Assembly (NCBI RefSeq): GCF_020731285.1
Contig: NZ_JAJFOW010000029.1
Location: 1 to 64,000, forward strand
Direction: 5' to 3'
From: Cohnella baijiui
Lineage (GTDB): Bacteria > Bacillota > Bacilli > Paenibacillales > Paenibacillaceae
Length of the DNA stretch: 64,000 nucleotides
Shown here: positions 39,282-47,562 of the stretch, piece by piece
Numbering within the stretch: the first letter of the stretch is position 1
Layout of the letters: each line of letters begins with the position of its first letter
Translations under genes and position numbers: made by a program
The notes under the pieces: model-generated
Seen by the model: only the letters and a program-made list of their open reading frames with translations
What the model was told of the DNA's origin: nothing
Database searches by the model: none

Positions 39282-41075
39282 ATGGACTGGAGAGACGACG
39301 GAAGGCCGTCGCCGTTCGGATGGGGCGGGGTTTCCGCCGACGAGCGGACAAGCCGCCGCTGGCGGCGGCCGGATTGGGTCTTGGTATTGGCTTTGATGCT
39401 GTTTTCGGCGCTGACTTCGTTTACCGACTTGGGCAACCGCACCGGCCCGCAGACGTTCTGGAAGCCGGATGCCTCCGGCGAAGGGTTCGTCGCGGACTTC
39501 GGTGAAGTACGGGCCGTCGATCGCGTCAATCTGTACGAAGGGCCTGGCGCAACCGGCAAAAGCAAAATCGAATCGTCCGTAGACGGCGTCGTCTGGGAGC
39601 CGTACGAGGATGTGGAGCATAAGACGAACCGGGTATTCACGTGGATATCGGCTGACAAGTCCGTGCAGGCTCGCTATATGCGCTTCACGGCGGAACGGAC
39701 GGGCTTCCGATTGTACGAAGCCGGGTTTTTCGCGAAGGGCGACGACAAGCCGATTCCGGTGACGGAGATCACCCCGGTCGGCAAGCCGGGCGCCGAATCG
39801 GAAGGCGGCGGCGGGCAGGTATTCGACGAGCAGGACGTCACGCCGTACCGGCCGGACTACCGCAACAGCATGTATTTCGACGAGATCTATCACGGGCGCA
39901 CGGCTTACGAGTTCATCCACCAAATCGAGCCCTACGAGAATACGCACCCGCCGCTCGGCAAATGGCTGCTCACCTTCGGCATCCGGCTGTTCGACATGAC
40001 CCCGTACGGCTGGCGGTTCATGGCGGCGGTATGCGGCACGCTGATGGTGCCGGTCTTCTACGCGGCCGCGAAAGGCATGTTCAGACGCACGCGCTATGCG
40101 TTCATTGCGACGCTCCTGCTGACGCTCGAAGGCTTTCATCTCGTGCATTCGCGGATGGCCAACGTCGATATTTTCGGCGTTACGTTCACCATCCTGATGT
40201 ACTACATGATGTATTTGTACGGGGAGACCGCCTGGCGCAACGGAGGCTTCGGCCGAAGCTTTCGCTATCTGGCGCTGTCCGGCGCGTTCTTCGGCTGCGC
40301 CGCCGCCGTCAAGTGGAACTATCTGTACGGCGGCGCCGGGCTCGCGATCCTGTTCCTTATCGCGCTGCTGCGGCGCAAGCGGGAGTCCCGGCTCGGCGGA
40401 GAGCGCGGCTACGCCAAGAAGACCGCCATTACGCTGCTCTCGTGCCTGATTCTGTTCGTCGCCGTGCCCGCGGGCATCTATACGGCGTCCTACATTCCGT
40501 ACGAGAAGGCGACGAAGGCGGACGACGGGCTCAAGGATCTGATCCGCTACCAGGAGAACATGTACGACTATCACAAGGGCGTCAAAGAGAAGCACCCCTA
40601 CGCGTCTAAGTGGTACACCTGGCCCGAGATGCTGCGGCCGGTCTGGTATTACGGCGGCAAGGATCTGGCGGGCGGACAGGCGCAGAGTATCGCGGCGATC
40701 GGCAATCCGCTCGTCTGGTGGGGCGGCCTGATCGCCCTCCTCGTCTCGTGGTGGCTGGGGGCGAGGAGCCGCGATCGGATCGTTCTGACCGTCGCGGTCA
40801 TGTATCTGTCCTTCTACGTGCCCTGGATGGTGGCGCCGCGGAGCATCACCTTCCTTTATCATTACTTCCCGATGGTGCCGCTGCTCATCATTTCGATCGT
40901 TTGGATGCTGAGGTGGTTCGAGGAACGGTCGCGTTACGGCAAGCAGCTCACGGCGCTCACGCTGACGGCGGCAGCGGTGCTCTTCGTCTGGTTCTATCCG
41001 GTACTGACGGGGATGACGATCAGTCGGGAATGGATGAATTTGGGGATTCGCTGGCTGCCTAGTTGGGGATTCTAA
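39282..41075 (+). CDS. GT39-type mannosyltransferase with an extracellular discoidin-like insert
   Basis: The 597-residue membrane protein belongs to the PMT/phospholipid-carrier-dependent glycosyltransferases. The acidic motif in the first loop (YFDEIYHGRTAYEF, then ENTHPPLGKW) is the catalytic DE pair, and about ten membrane helices follow. Between the first helix (about 31-48) and this motif lie some 140 residues resembling an F5/8-type discoidin domain (VADFGEVRAVDRVNLYEG; SVDGVVWEPYED; RYMRFTAERTGFRLYEAGF). That domain probably binds glycans outside the cell. The enzyme should move mannose or another hexose from a polyprenyl carrier onto protein or glycan. The GT2 gene downstream would make the carrier-linked sugar. 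GGGAGG lies upstream of the ATG. Confidence 0.83.
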   Translation: MDWRDDGRPSPFGWGGVSADERTSRRWRRPDWVLVLALMLFSALTSFTDLGNRTGPQTFWKPDASGEGFVADFGEVRAVDRVNLYEGPGATGKSKIESSVDGVVWEPYEDVEHKTNRVFTWISADKSVQARYMRFTAERTGFRLYEAGFFAKGDDKPIPVTEITPVGKPGAESEGGGGQVFDEQDVTPYRPDYRNSMYFDEIYHGRTAYEFIHQIEPYENTHPPLGKWLLTFGIRLFDMTPYGWRFMAAVCGTLMVPVFYAAAKGMFRRTRYAFIATLLLTLEGFHLVHSRMANVDIFGVTFTILMYYMMYLYGETAWRNGGFGRSFRYLALSGAFFGCAAAVKWNYLYGGAGLAILFLIALLRRKRESRLGGERGYAKKTAITLLSCLILFVAVPAGIYTASYIPYEKATKADDGLKDLIRYQENMYDYHKGVKEKHPYASKWYTWPEMLRPVWYYGGKDLAGGQAQSIAAIGNPLVWWGGLIALLVSWWLGARSRDRIVLTVAVMYLSFYVPWMVAPRSITFLYHYFPMVPLLIISIVWMLRWFEERSRYGKQLTALTLTAAAVLFVWFYPVLTGMTISREWMNLGIRWLPSWGF

Positions 41076-41113
41076 CAAGAGAGAGTTTTGACGGAATAAT
41101 AGGGGGGAGTCGA

Positions 41114-42115
41114 ATGGGCGGACCGGTAGTGCTGTCGGTCGTAGTGCCGATGTATAACGAAGAAGAAGTCATCGAGACGACGTACCGGCGCTTGACCGAC
41201 GTGCTGACCAACTCGGGAGAGACGTACGAGCTGGTGTTCGTGAACGACGGCAGCCGCGATCGCACGGCGGATCTCGTCCGCGCGCTCGGCGCCAAGGACG
41301 AGCGGGTGAAGATGATCGATTTCGCCCGCAACTTCGGCCACCAGATCGCCGTGACGGCGGGCATGGACCACGCCGCGGGCCGCGCCGTCGTCCTGATCGA
41401 TGCGGACCTGCAGGACCCGCCGGAGCTGATCCCGGAAATGTTGGCCAAATGGCGGCAAGGCTACGACGTCGTCTACGGCAAGCGGATCGCCCGGCGCGGC
41501 GAGACATGGTTCAAGAAAGTGACGGCCAAGGCGTTCTACCGGCTGCTGGCTTCGATGACGTCCGTGAACATCCCGGTGGACACCGGCGATTTCCGGCTGA
41601 TGGACCGCAAGGTATGCGACGCGCTCAGCAGCATGCGGGAGCGCAGCCGGTTCATCCGCGGCATGGTCGCCTGGGCGGGCTTCCGCCAGACGTCGGTGGA
41701 GTACGTGCGGGACGAGCGGTTCGCCGGCGAGACGAAGTACCCGCTGCGTAAAATGGTGCGCCTGTCGCTGGACGCGATCACGTCGTTCTCGACGAAGCCC
41801 CTCAAAATCGCGGGCGTGTTGGGCTTTTTGATGTCGGCGGCGGGCTTCATTTATTTGATCGTCGTCATTTGCCAACGGATCTTTACGAACACGACGACGG
41901 CGGGCTGGTCCTCGCTAATCGTCATCAGCTTGTTTTTCCACGGCATCACGCTGTCGCTGCTCGGGGTGCTCGGCGAGTATATCGGCCGCATCTATGAGGA
42001 GTCGAAGCGCCGCCCGCTGTATCTTGTCGCGGACAAGTTGAATTTCGGCGAGCCCGCCCCGGAGTCGCGGCAGCTGGACCTGCCTCCGCTCGGCGACACG
42101 GGCATCAGGCATTGA
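41114..42115 (+). CDS. GT2 polyprenyl-phosphate glycosyltransferase (DPM1/GtrB-like)
   Basis: The 333-residue enzyme has a cytosolic GT-A domain with VVVPMYNEEEVIETTYRRL, the metal site DADLQDPPELI and the DTGDFRLMDRK segment. Two C-terminal membrane helices follow (about 235-260 and 270-295, GITLSLLGVLGEYIGRIYEE). This is the structure of polyprenyl-phosphate mannose or glucose synthases. It should charge undecaprenyl phosphate with the sugar used by the GT39 enzyme encoded 38 nt upstream. The ATG at 41114 follows GGGGGGAG closely; a start 51 nt earlier is less likely. Confidence 0.88.
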   Translation: MGGPVVLSVVVPMYNEEEVIETTYRRLTDVLTNSGETYELVFVNDGSRDRTADLVRALGAKDERVKMIDFARNFGHQIAVTAGMDHAAGRAVVLIDADLQDPPELIPEMLAKWRQGYDVVYGKRIARRGETWFKKVTAKAFYRLLASMTSVNIPVDTGDFRLMDRKVCDALSSMRERSRFIRGMVAWAGFRQTSVEYVRDERFAGETKYPLRKMVRLSLDAITSFSTKPLKIAGVLGFLMSAAGFIYLIVVICQRIFTNTTTAGWSSLIVISLFFHGITLSLLGVLGEYIGRIYEESKRRPLYLVADKLNFGEPAPESRQLDLPPLGDTGIRH

Positions 42116-42226
42116 GCGGTGCTGGGAGCAAGGTGCATATCATAGACGGAGGCTGGCCCGCAGGGGCTGTCCCACAGTCATGCTGTGATTTTCTTAGCCT
42201 CGCATAGCACCGATTTTCATCGAGAA

Positions 42227-42270
42227 AAAAGGACCTCAGCCTCGCTTATAGCGGAGGTTGAGGTCCTTTT
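42227..42270 (+). terminator. Terminator after the GT2 gene
   Basis: AAAAGGACCTCAGCCTC and GGAGGTTGAGGTCCTTTT pair around a short loop, with one G-T pair, and end in TTTTG. Confidence 0.85.
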
Positions 42271-42337
42271 GTTTGATTGTCGGGATGCTCCTCTGTCGGG
42301 CAAACGTTTTTGCAGCAGTAGACCGCAGCGCCGCCGG

Positions 42338-42515
42338 ATGGAGCGAAATGCTCCAACTAGGGCGATTAGATGGCCTCGAGGCCACCAGAGGGGGCAATAT
42401 GCTCCAACTAGGGCGGCCGGGAAGCCGCGATTCTGCTAGATGGAGCGAAATGCTCCAACTAGGGCGTTCTGGAAGCCCCGGGGCCTCCAGATGGAGCAAA
42501 ATGCTCCATCTGGGC
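42338..42515. repeat. Four-copy 51-bp array with GGAGC/GCTCC hairpins
   Basis: The 3' arm GCTCC lies at 42350, 42401, 42452 and 42503, exactly 51 bp apart. Each unit has GGAGC-GAAAT-GCTCC (one copy GGGGC, still paired by G-U) followed by AACTAGGGCG. No gene is present. Confidence 0.9.
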
Positions 42516-42540
42516 ACGAATCGCGTACCCCCGCCGCTTC

Positions 42541-42830
42541 GCCGAAATAGGGAACAAAATGTTCCTTATTCTCCCGCACTCCCACCATTTCGCCGAAATA
42601 GGGAACAAATTTTTCCTTATTCCTCGCACTCCCACCATTTCGCCGAAATAGGGAACAAATTGTTCCTTATTCCTCGCACTCCCGCCATTTCGCCGAAATA
42701 GGGAACAAATTGTTCCTTATCCCCCATGCACTCCCGACACTCTGCCGAAATAGGGAACAAATTGTTCTTATCCCCCCCGCACTCCCGCCATTTCGCTGAA
42801 ACAGGGACAAAAAAGTTCCCTAGGGAGACG
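42541..42830. repeat. Six-copy 50-52-bp array with GGAACA/TGTTCC hairpins
   Basis: GGGAAC lies at 42550, 42601, 42651, 42701 and 42753, with a decayed copy at 42804. Units hold GGAACAA-ATTGTTCC preceded by CATTTCGCCGAAATA. The array follows the previous one directly but has unrelated sequence. The remaining gap to 43104 has no gene that I can support. Confidence 0.9.
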
Positions 42831-43104
42831 ATTCGATTGAGAAGCAGCAGATCGGATTTTAGCTAGGTGCCGAACCATGATTCCATGATCACCTGCAAAC
42901 GCTAGGATGAGTAATGCAGCGGCATGTGGCTCCTGTGGGGGAGCCAAGCCTATCATACGGCTCGACAACGGGACCTGGTTCATCAGCACGTTATTTGAAG
43001 AGATGTGCGAAAGCCTGGGCAGTATCCACAAACGGACCCGCTGAACCGGCGGCGTCGCCAGATGGAGCAAAACCCTTCCGTTTTCTGTCGGGCGCGCCCC
43101 CCGC

Positions 43105-44010
43105 TCAAGAGGACGAAGCTTTCGGGATGTCCGTTCCCGACGCTTCGAACAGCAGGTCGATCATATGACGGATGGCGGGATCGATCCACTTTTTCTTGTG
43201 CAGCACGATCTGCGTGAAGAAGGCGATGTCCGGATGCGAGAAGTCCAGCTCCACGAGCCGGCCCTCGCTCAGCTCCCGCGCGACGGCGATGCGGGGCAGC
43301 AGCCCGATGCCGAGGCCGTAGGAGACGCACTGCTTAATCGCTTCGAGGCTTCCGAATTCGTGATGGATCGCATAGTCCACGCCATGATGGCCGAGGAGCC
43401 GCTCGAAGGCGCCGCGATACGTGCATGACTGCTCGGTTGCGATGTAGGACTCGCCGTGCAGCGCGTTCGGATCCAGCTTCTTCAAGCCTTGAAGCGGGTG
43501 CCCGGGACAGGCGACGACGACGAGTTCTTCCTGGCGAAGCGTAATGACCTGCAGATCGTCGTCCCGCACGATCTCGTCGAGAATGACGCCCATATCCATG
43601 GCGCCCGATTTGACCTGCTGAATCACCTGGCGGTCGTGGGACGGATTGACTTGCAGGTTGATATTCGGGAAGGTAAGCCGGAAACGGTGAAACACCGGCG
43701 GGAGAAAAAACGAGACGAGCGATTCGATTGTGCCGATTTCGAGGTGGCCTCGCGCCTGGCGGGAGATCAAGTGCTTCGAGTTGTCGAAGAGCTCGAGGAT
43801 CTGCTCAAAAGTGTCGAGCAAGCTCTCGCCGGCCGAGGTCAGCCGCATCGTGCGTCCGAAGCGCTCAAAGAGGGTGACGCCGTACTCTTGTTCCAGCTTT
43901 TGGATGTGTGCCGTAACGCTGGATTGAACATAGCCGAGATTCTCCGCCGCCTTGGTGAAGCTTTGGCAGCGGGCTACTTCCATGAAGGATCTAATATAAA
44001 TGAAATCCAA
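43105..44010 (-). CDS. LysR-family transcription regulator
   Basis: The 301-residue protein has the N-terminal LysR winged helix (FMEVARCQSFTKAAENLGYV, then QSSVTAHIQKLEQEYGVTLF). A periplasmic-binding-like effector domain follows (GTIESLVSFFLPPVFHRFRL). The TTG at 44010 gives MDFIYIRSFMEVA, the usual start of the family, with GGTGATG upstream. No divergent partner gene is present: the upstream 304 bp hold no gene. Its target is therefore unknown. Confidence 0.87.
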   Translation of the reverse strand: MDFIYIRSFMEVARCQSFTKAAENLGYVQSSVTAHIQKLEQEYGVTLFERFGRTMRLTSAGESLLDTFEQILELFDNSKHLISRQARGHLEIGTIESLVSFFLPPVFHRFRLTFPNINLQVNPSHDRQVIQQVKSGAMDMGVILDEIVRDDDLQVITLRQEELVVVACPGHPLQGLKKLDPNALHGESYIATEQSCTYRGAFERLLGHHGVDYAIHHEFGSLEAIKQCVSYGLGIGLLPRIAVARELSEGRLVELDFSHPDIAFFTQIVLHKKKWIDPAIRHMIDLLFEASGTDIPKASSS

Positions 44011-44314
44011 ACCATCACCGCCCGACGCTTGTTGTCAAGGCCGTTGGAACACGGATACCGCTAGATAAGCGAGTAGGGGGGAGAGAAGCCGGCGCTTCCC
44101 GGCGCTCCGCCCGCCGTCCCGGCACTGTGCGAGCATCCGATCATGTTCACGTTCCTTCGTCTCGCTTTCCCATATTTTATAAGCCGCGTAGTCGTGAATC
44201 AACCCTTTTTTCTCCCCCTTCGGACTTCGGTGGAAACATCATATCACCGGCGCCGGGGAGGGGGTTGTCGAGCGTTTTTCATCGGCCGAATCGGTATTCT
44301 CGATGGAAGCGCCA
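44011..44314. other. Gap between the LysR and AraC genes
   Basis: Both flanking genes run on the minus strand. The gap should hold the LysR promoter and the end of the AraC transcript. I see no clear hairpin, promoter or gene in it. Confidence 0.4.
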
Positions 44315-45172
44315 TCATGTCCCAAGGACGGAAGTACGGTAGTCGGTCGGCGTCTCGCCGTAAGCCCGGCGGAACTGCTTGGAGAAGTAGAGGGCGTCGC
44401 GAAAACCGGCGGAGGAGGCGATCTGCTCGACCGTGAGCTCGGGCCGTTCGCGCAGCAGCCGGCGTCCGTGATCGATCCGCAGCCGGGCGAGGAAGCCCAT
44501 CGGCGTCACGCCCGCATGGCGCTTGAACAGCCGGGACAGGTAGGCGCGGTTGTAGCCGAGCGTCTCGGCCATCGCTTCGATCGTGACGGGCTCCGCATAC
44601 TGCGTGGACAGGTATACGATCACCTGCCGGACGAGCTCTTCCTCGTGCGAGTTCGGCCGCGGGAGCGCCGGGCCGGACTCGGGCGACGCCTCTTGCAGCG
44701 CGGCCAGCAGCAGGTGCAGCTGGCCCGCCGCTTCGAGGGAGGCGGAGCGGCGCCGCTCCCGCAGCGCCTCGTAGATGGCGCGGCAGCATTCGCCGGGCGA
44801 GCGGTCGCCGCGGGTATCGGCGACGGCCCGGTCGGGACCGAGGCCGGCTTCGGCAAGCAGAGCCGCGGCCGGCTCGCCGGCGAAGGCGACCCAGCGGTAG
44901 CGCCAAGGAGCCTCCCGGTCGCTCTCGTAACTGAACAGCTGGCGCGGATGGATCAAGAACGTGTGGCCGGCCCTCAGCTCGGCGTCCGTATCGCCGGCGC
45001 GGAAGCGCCCGCGGCCGGAGAGGACATGGTGCAGCAAATAATAGTCGACGATCTTGGGGCCGACCTGATGCTGCGGCCGGGTTTGGCTTTCGCCGGCGAA
45101 CAGCACGTTCAGGCTGCGCGGCTCCATGGCCGAGGGGTTGGATGCGACGCGGTAGGTGTGTGCTCGGGGCAT
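44315..45172 (-). CDS. AraC-family regulator, divergent from galK
   Basis: The 285-residue protein has an N-terminal cupin-type sugar-sensing domain (VDYYLLHHVLSGRGRFRAGD; HTFLIHPRQLFSYES). Its C-terminal double helix-turn-helix has EAMAETLGYNRAYLSRLFKR and EQIASSAGFRDALYFSKQFR. GGAGG precedes the ATG at 45172. It is read away from galK, with 178 bp between the start codons, so it probably activates the galactose genes in response to a galactoside. Arg and Ala content is high, in line with the local GC content. Confidence 0.85.
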   Translation of the reverse strand: MPRAHTYRVASNPSAMEPRSLNVLFAGESQTRPQHQVGPKIVDYYLLHHVLSGRGRFRAGDTDAELRAGHTFLIHPRQLFSYESDREAPWRYRWVAFAGEPAAALLAEAGLGPDRAVADTRGDRSPGECCRAIYEALRERRRSASLEAAGQLHLLLAALQEASPESGPALPRPNSHEEELVRQVIVYLSTQYAEPVTIEAMAETLGYNRAYLSRLFKRHAGVTPMGFLARLRIDHGRRLLRERPELTVEQIASSAGFRDALYFSKQFRRAYGETPTDYRTSVLGT

Positions 45173-45350
45173 CGTCGTTCCTCCTGCTCTTTCGCCGTAG
45201 GTCGCAAAACGGCGGGTGTCGGTACCTACCCGCATTGTACCCGATGAAGTCACATTTCTCCATAGGATGCGCACTTCGAACCATTTCCCGCCCCCTTGTC
45301 GATTCGTTATACTAATAGCAAATCCGCACCTCATAGGAGGAACTGGCCTT

Positions 45351-46532
45351 ATGCCGCATATCCCGCAGCTCAAACAAGACTTCATCACCCGCTTCGGAGG
45401 CTCCGAAGCCGGCATCCGCGTCTTTCAGGCGCCCGGCCGGGTCAACCTGATCGGCGAGCATACCGACTACAACGGCGGCGCCGTCTTCCCGGCGGCCCTC
45501 ACCTTCGGCACGACGGTGATCGTCCGGCCGCGGGCCGACCGTTCGCTTGGACTCGCCTCCACGAACTTCCCGCAGACGCTGACCATTTCGCTGGACGACA
45601 TCTCGTTCCGCGAGGAGGACGACTGGACGAATTATCCGAAAGGCATCGTCTGGGAGTTGAACCAACGGGGCATCGCGCTGTCCACCGGCTACGATCTGCT
45701 CTATCACGGCGAAATTCCGAACGGCGCGGGCTTGTCCTCCTCGGCCTCGATCGAGGTCGTAACGGCGTACGCCCTGCTGTCGCTCGAGGGCAAGCCGACC
45801 GACACGGTCGAGATCGCCGTCTGGTCCCAGCATGCCGAAAACGAGTTCGTCGGCGTCAAATGCGGCATCATGGACCAATTCGCGGTAGCGAACGGCAAGC
45901 GGGACCACGCGATCCACCTCGACTGCGACACGCTGCGCTACGAGCTGGTGCCGTTCCGCTCCGGCGACTACAAGCTTGTCATCGGCAACACGAACAAACG
46001 CCGCGGCCTCGTCGATTCCAAATACAACGAGCGCCGCGCCCAGTGCGAGCAGGCGGTGCGCGATCTGCGCGCGGCTTTCCCGGAGCTGACGCTTCTCGGC
46101 CAACTGTCCCTTGAGGAATACAACGCGAACGAAGGCTTGATCGCCGACGAGACGGTGCGCAAGCGGGCGCGGCACGTGGTGGAGGAGATCGACCGCGTGG
46201 GCCGCTCGATCGAGGTGCTGCGGGCGAACGACCTGGCCGCGTTCGGCGCGCTCATGAACGCTTCGCACGACTCGCTGCGCGATCTGTACGAGGTGACGGG
46301 CGACGAGCTGAACGCGATGGTGGACGCCGCGCGAGCGGTGCCCGGCGTGCTCGGCTCCCGCATGACGGGCGCCGGATTCGGGGGCTGCACGATCTCCCTC
46401 GTGCACCAGGACGCGGTAGAGACGTTTATCGAACAGGTAGGCAGCCGTTACGAAGCGGCAACGGGACTGCACCCGGACTTCTATGTGTGCGACATCGGCG
46501 ACGGCGTGCGCGAAATGAAGGAGGAGGCTTAA
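45351..46532 (+). CDS. galK: Galactokinase
   Basis: The 393-residue GHMP kinase phosphorylates galactose at C1. Motif 1 is PGRVNLIGEHTDYNGG at residues 28-43, motif 2 is GEIPNGAGLSSSASIEV, and motif 3 is RMTGAGFGGCTISLV. ATAGGAGG lies upstream of the ATG. On the plus strand TATACT at 45308-45313 is the likely -10 box, with no good -35 box, as expected for an activator-dependent promoter. It is the first gene of the Leloir operon galK-galE-galT. Confidence 0.95.
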   Translation: MPHIPQLKQDFITRFGGSEAGIRVFQAPGRVNLIGEHTDYNGGAVFPAALTFGTTVIVRPRADRSLGLASTNFPQTLTISLDDISFREEDDWTNYPKGIVWELNQRGIALSTGYDLLYHGEIPNGAGLSSSASIEVVTAYALLSLEGKPTDTVEIAVWSQHAENEFVGVKCGIMDQFAVANGKRDHAIHLDCDTLRYELVPFRSGDYKLVIGNTNKRRGLVDSKYNERRAQCEQAVRDLRAAFPELTLLGQLSLEEYNANEGLIADETVRKRARHVVEEIDRVGRSIEVLRANDLAAFGALMNASHDSLRDLYEVTGDELNAMVDAARAVPGVLGSRMTGAGFGGCTISLVHQDAVETFIEQVGSRYEAATGLHPDFYVCDIGDGVREMKEEA

Positions 46533-46533
46533 T

Positions 46534-47520
46534 ATGGCGGTATTGGTGACGGGCGGAGCCGGGTACATCGGCTCCCATACGGTAGCGGCGCTGCTTGCGC
46601 GCGGCGAGGAGGTTGTCGTCGTCGACAACCTGTACCAGGGTCATCGCGACGCGGTGCTCGGCGGCAAGCTGTACGAGGGGGACCTGCGCGACGAGGCGTT
46701 CCTTGCGCGGGTGTTCGAAGAAAACGACATCGACGGCGTCATCCACTTCGCGGCGAACTCGCTGGTCGGGGAAAGCATGCAAAACCCCGGCAAGTATTAC
46801 CACAACAACGTTTACGGCACGCTGTGCCTGCTCGAAGCGATGAAAAAGGCGGGCGTGAGCCGCATCGTCTTTTCCTCGACCGCCGCGACGTACGGCGAGC
46901 CGGAGAAGGTGCCGATCGACGAGTACGACCGCACGCTGCCGACCAACGCGTACGGGGAGACAAAGCTGGCGATGGAGAAAATGATCCGGTGGTTCGACGT
47001 CGCCCACGGCATCAAGTCCGTTTCGCTTCGCTATTTCAACGCGGCCGGCGCGCACGAGAGCGGCAAGATCGGCGAGGACCATCAGCCGGAATCTCATCTC
47101 GTTCCGCTCGTGCTTCAGGTCGCGCTGGGGCAGCGGGAGCACATCTCCGTCTTCGGGGACGATTATCCGACCGAGGACGGCACCTGCATCCGCGACTATA
47201 TCCACGTCAGCGATCTGGCGTCCGCGCATATTCTGGCGCTGGGACGCTTGCGCGACGGCGGGGAGAGCGCGATTTACAACCTGGGCAACGGCACCGGCTT
47301 CTCGGTGAAGCAGGTCATCGACATCTCCCGCGAGGTGACGGGGCACGCGATCCCGGCCAAGATCGAAGCCCGCCGGGCGGGCGATCCGGCCGTGCTGGTC
47401 GCTTCGTCCGACCGCGCCCGTCAGGAGCTGGGTTGGACGCCCCGCTTTCCGGACCTGAAGGATATCGTCGCCAGCGCTTGGGCCTGGCACCAGTCGCATC
47501 CGAAAGGCTACGAAAAGTAA
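46534..47520 (+). CDS. galE: UDP-glucose 4-epimerase
   Basis: The 328-residue short-chain dehydrogenase-type enzyme interconverts UDP-galactose and UDP-glucose. The NAD-binding motif is GGAGYIGSH at residues 7-15. The active-site Tyr and Lys lie in NAYGETKLAMEK, after FSSTAATYGEP. The start codon is two bases past the galK stop. Its last codons (PKGYEK) are copied immediately after the stop codon, in frame with galT. Confidence 0.95.
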   Translation: MAVLVTGGAGYIGSHTVAALLARGEEVVVVDNLYQGHRDAVLGGKLYEGDLRDEAFLARVFEENDIDGVIHFAANSLVGESMQNPGKYYHNNVYGTLCLLEAMKKAGVSRIVFSSTAATYGEPEKVPIDEYDRTLPTNAYGETKLAMEKMIRWFDVAHGIKSVSLRYFNAAGAHESGKIGEDHQPESHLVPLVLQVALGQREHISVFGDDYPTEDGTCIRDYIHVSDLASAHILALGRLRDGGESAIYNLGNGTGFSVKQVIDISREVTGHAIPAKIEARRAGDPAVLVASSDRARQELGWTPRFPDLKDIVASAWAWHQSHPKGYEK

Positions 47521-47545
47521 GATCCGAAAGGTTACGAGAAGGAAT
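47503..47545 (+). repeat. 24-bp duplication of the galE end
   Basis: TCCGAAAGGCTACGAAAAG at the end of galE is repeated as TCCGAAAGGTTACGAGAAG just after its stop, with a 24-bp period. The second copy is in frame with the galT start. Confidence 0.8.
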
Positions 47546-47562
47546 ACGGGAGGCTATCCGCA

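Noticed and set aside
42258..42701. Plus-strand frame with MLQLGR repeats
   Set aside because: It only translates the two 51-bp arrays and has no ribosome-binding site.
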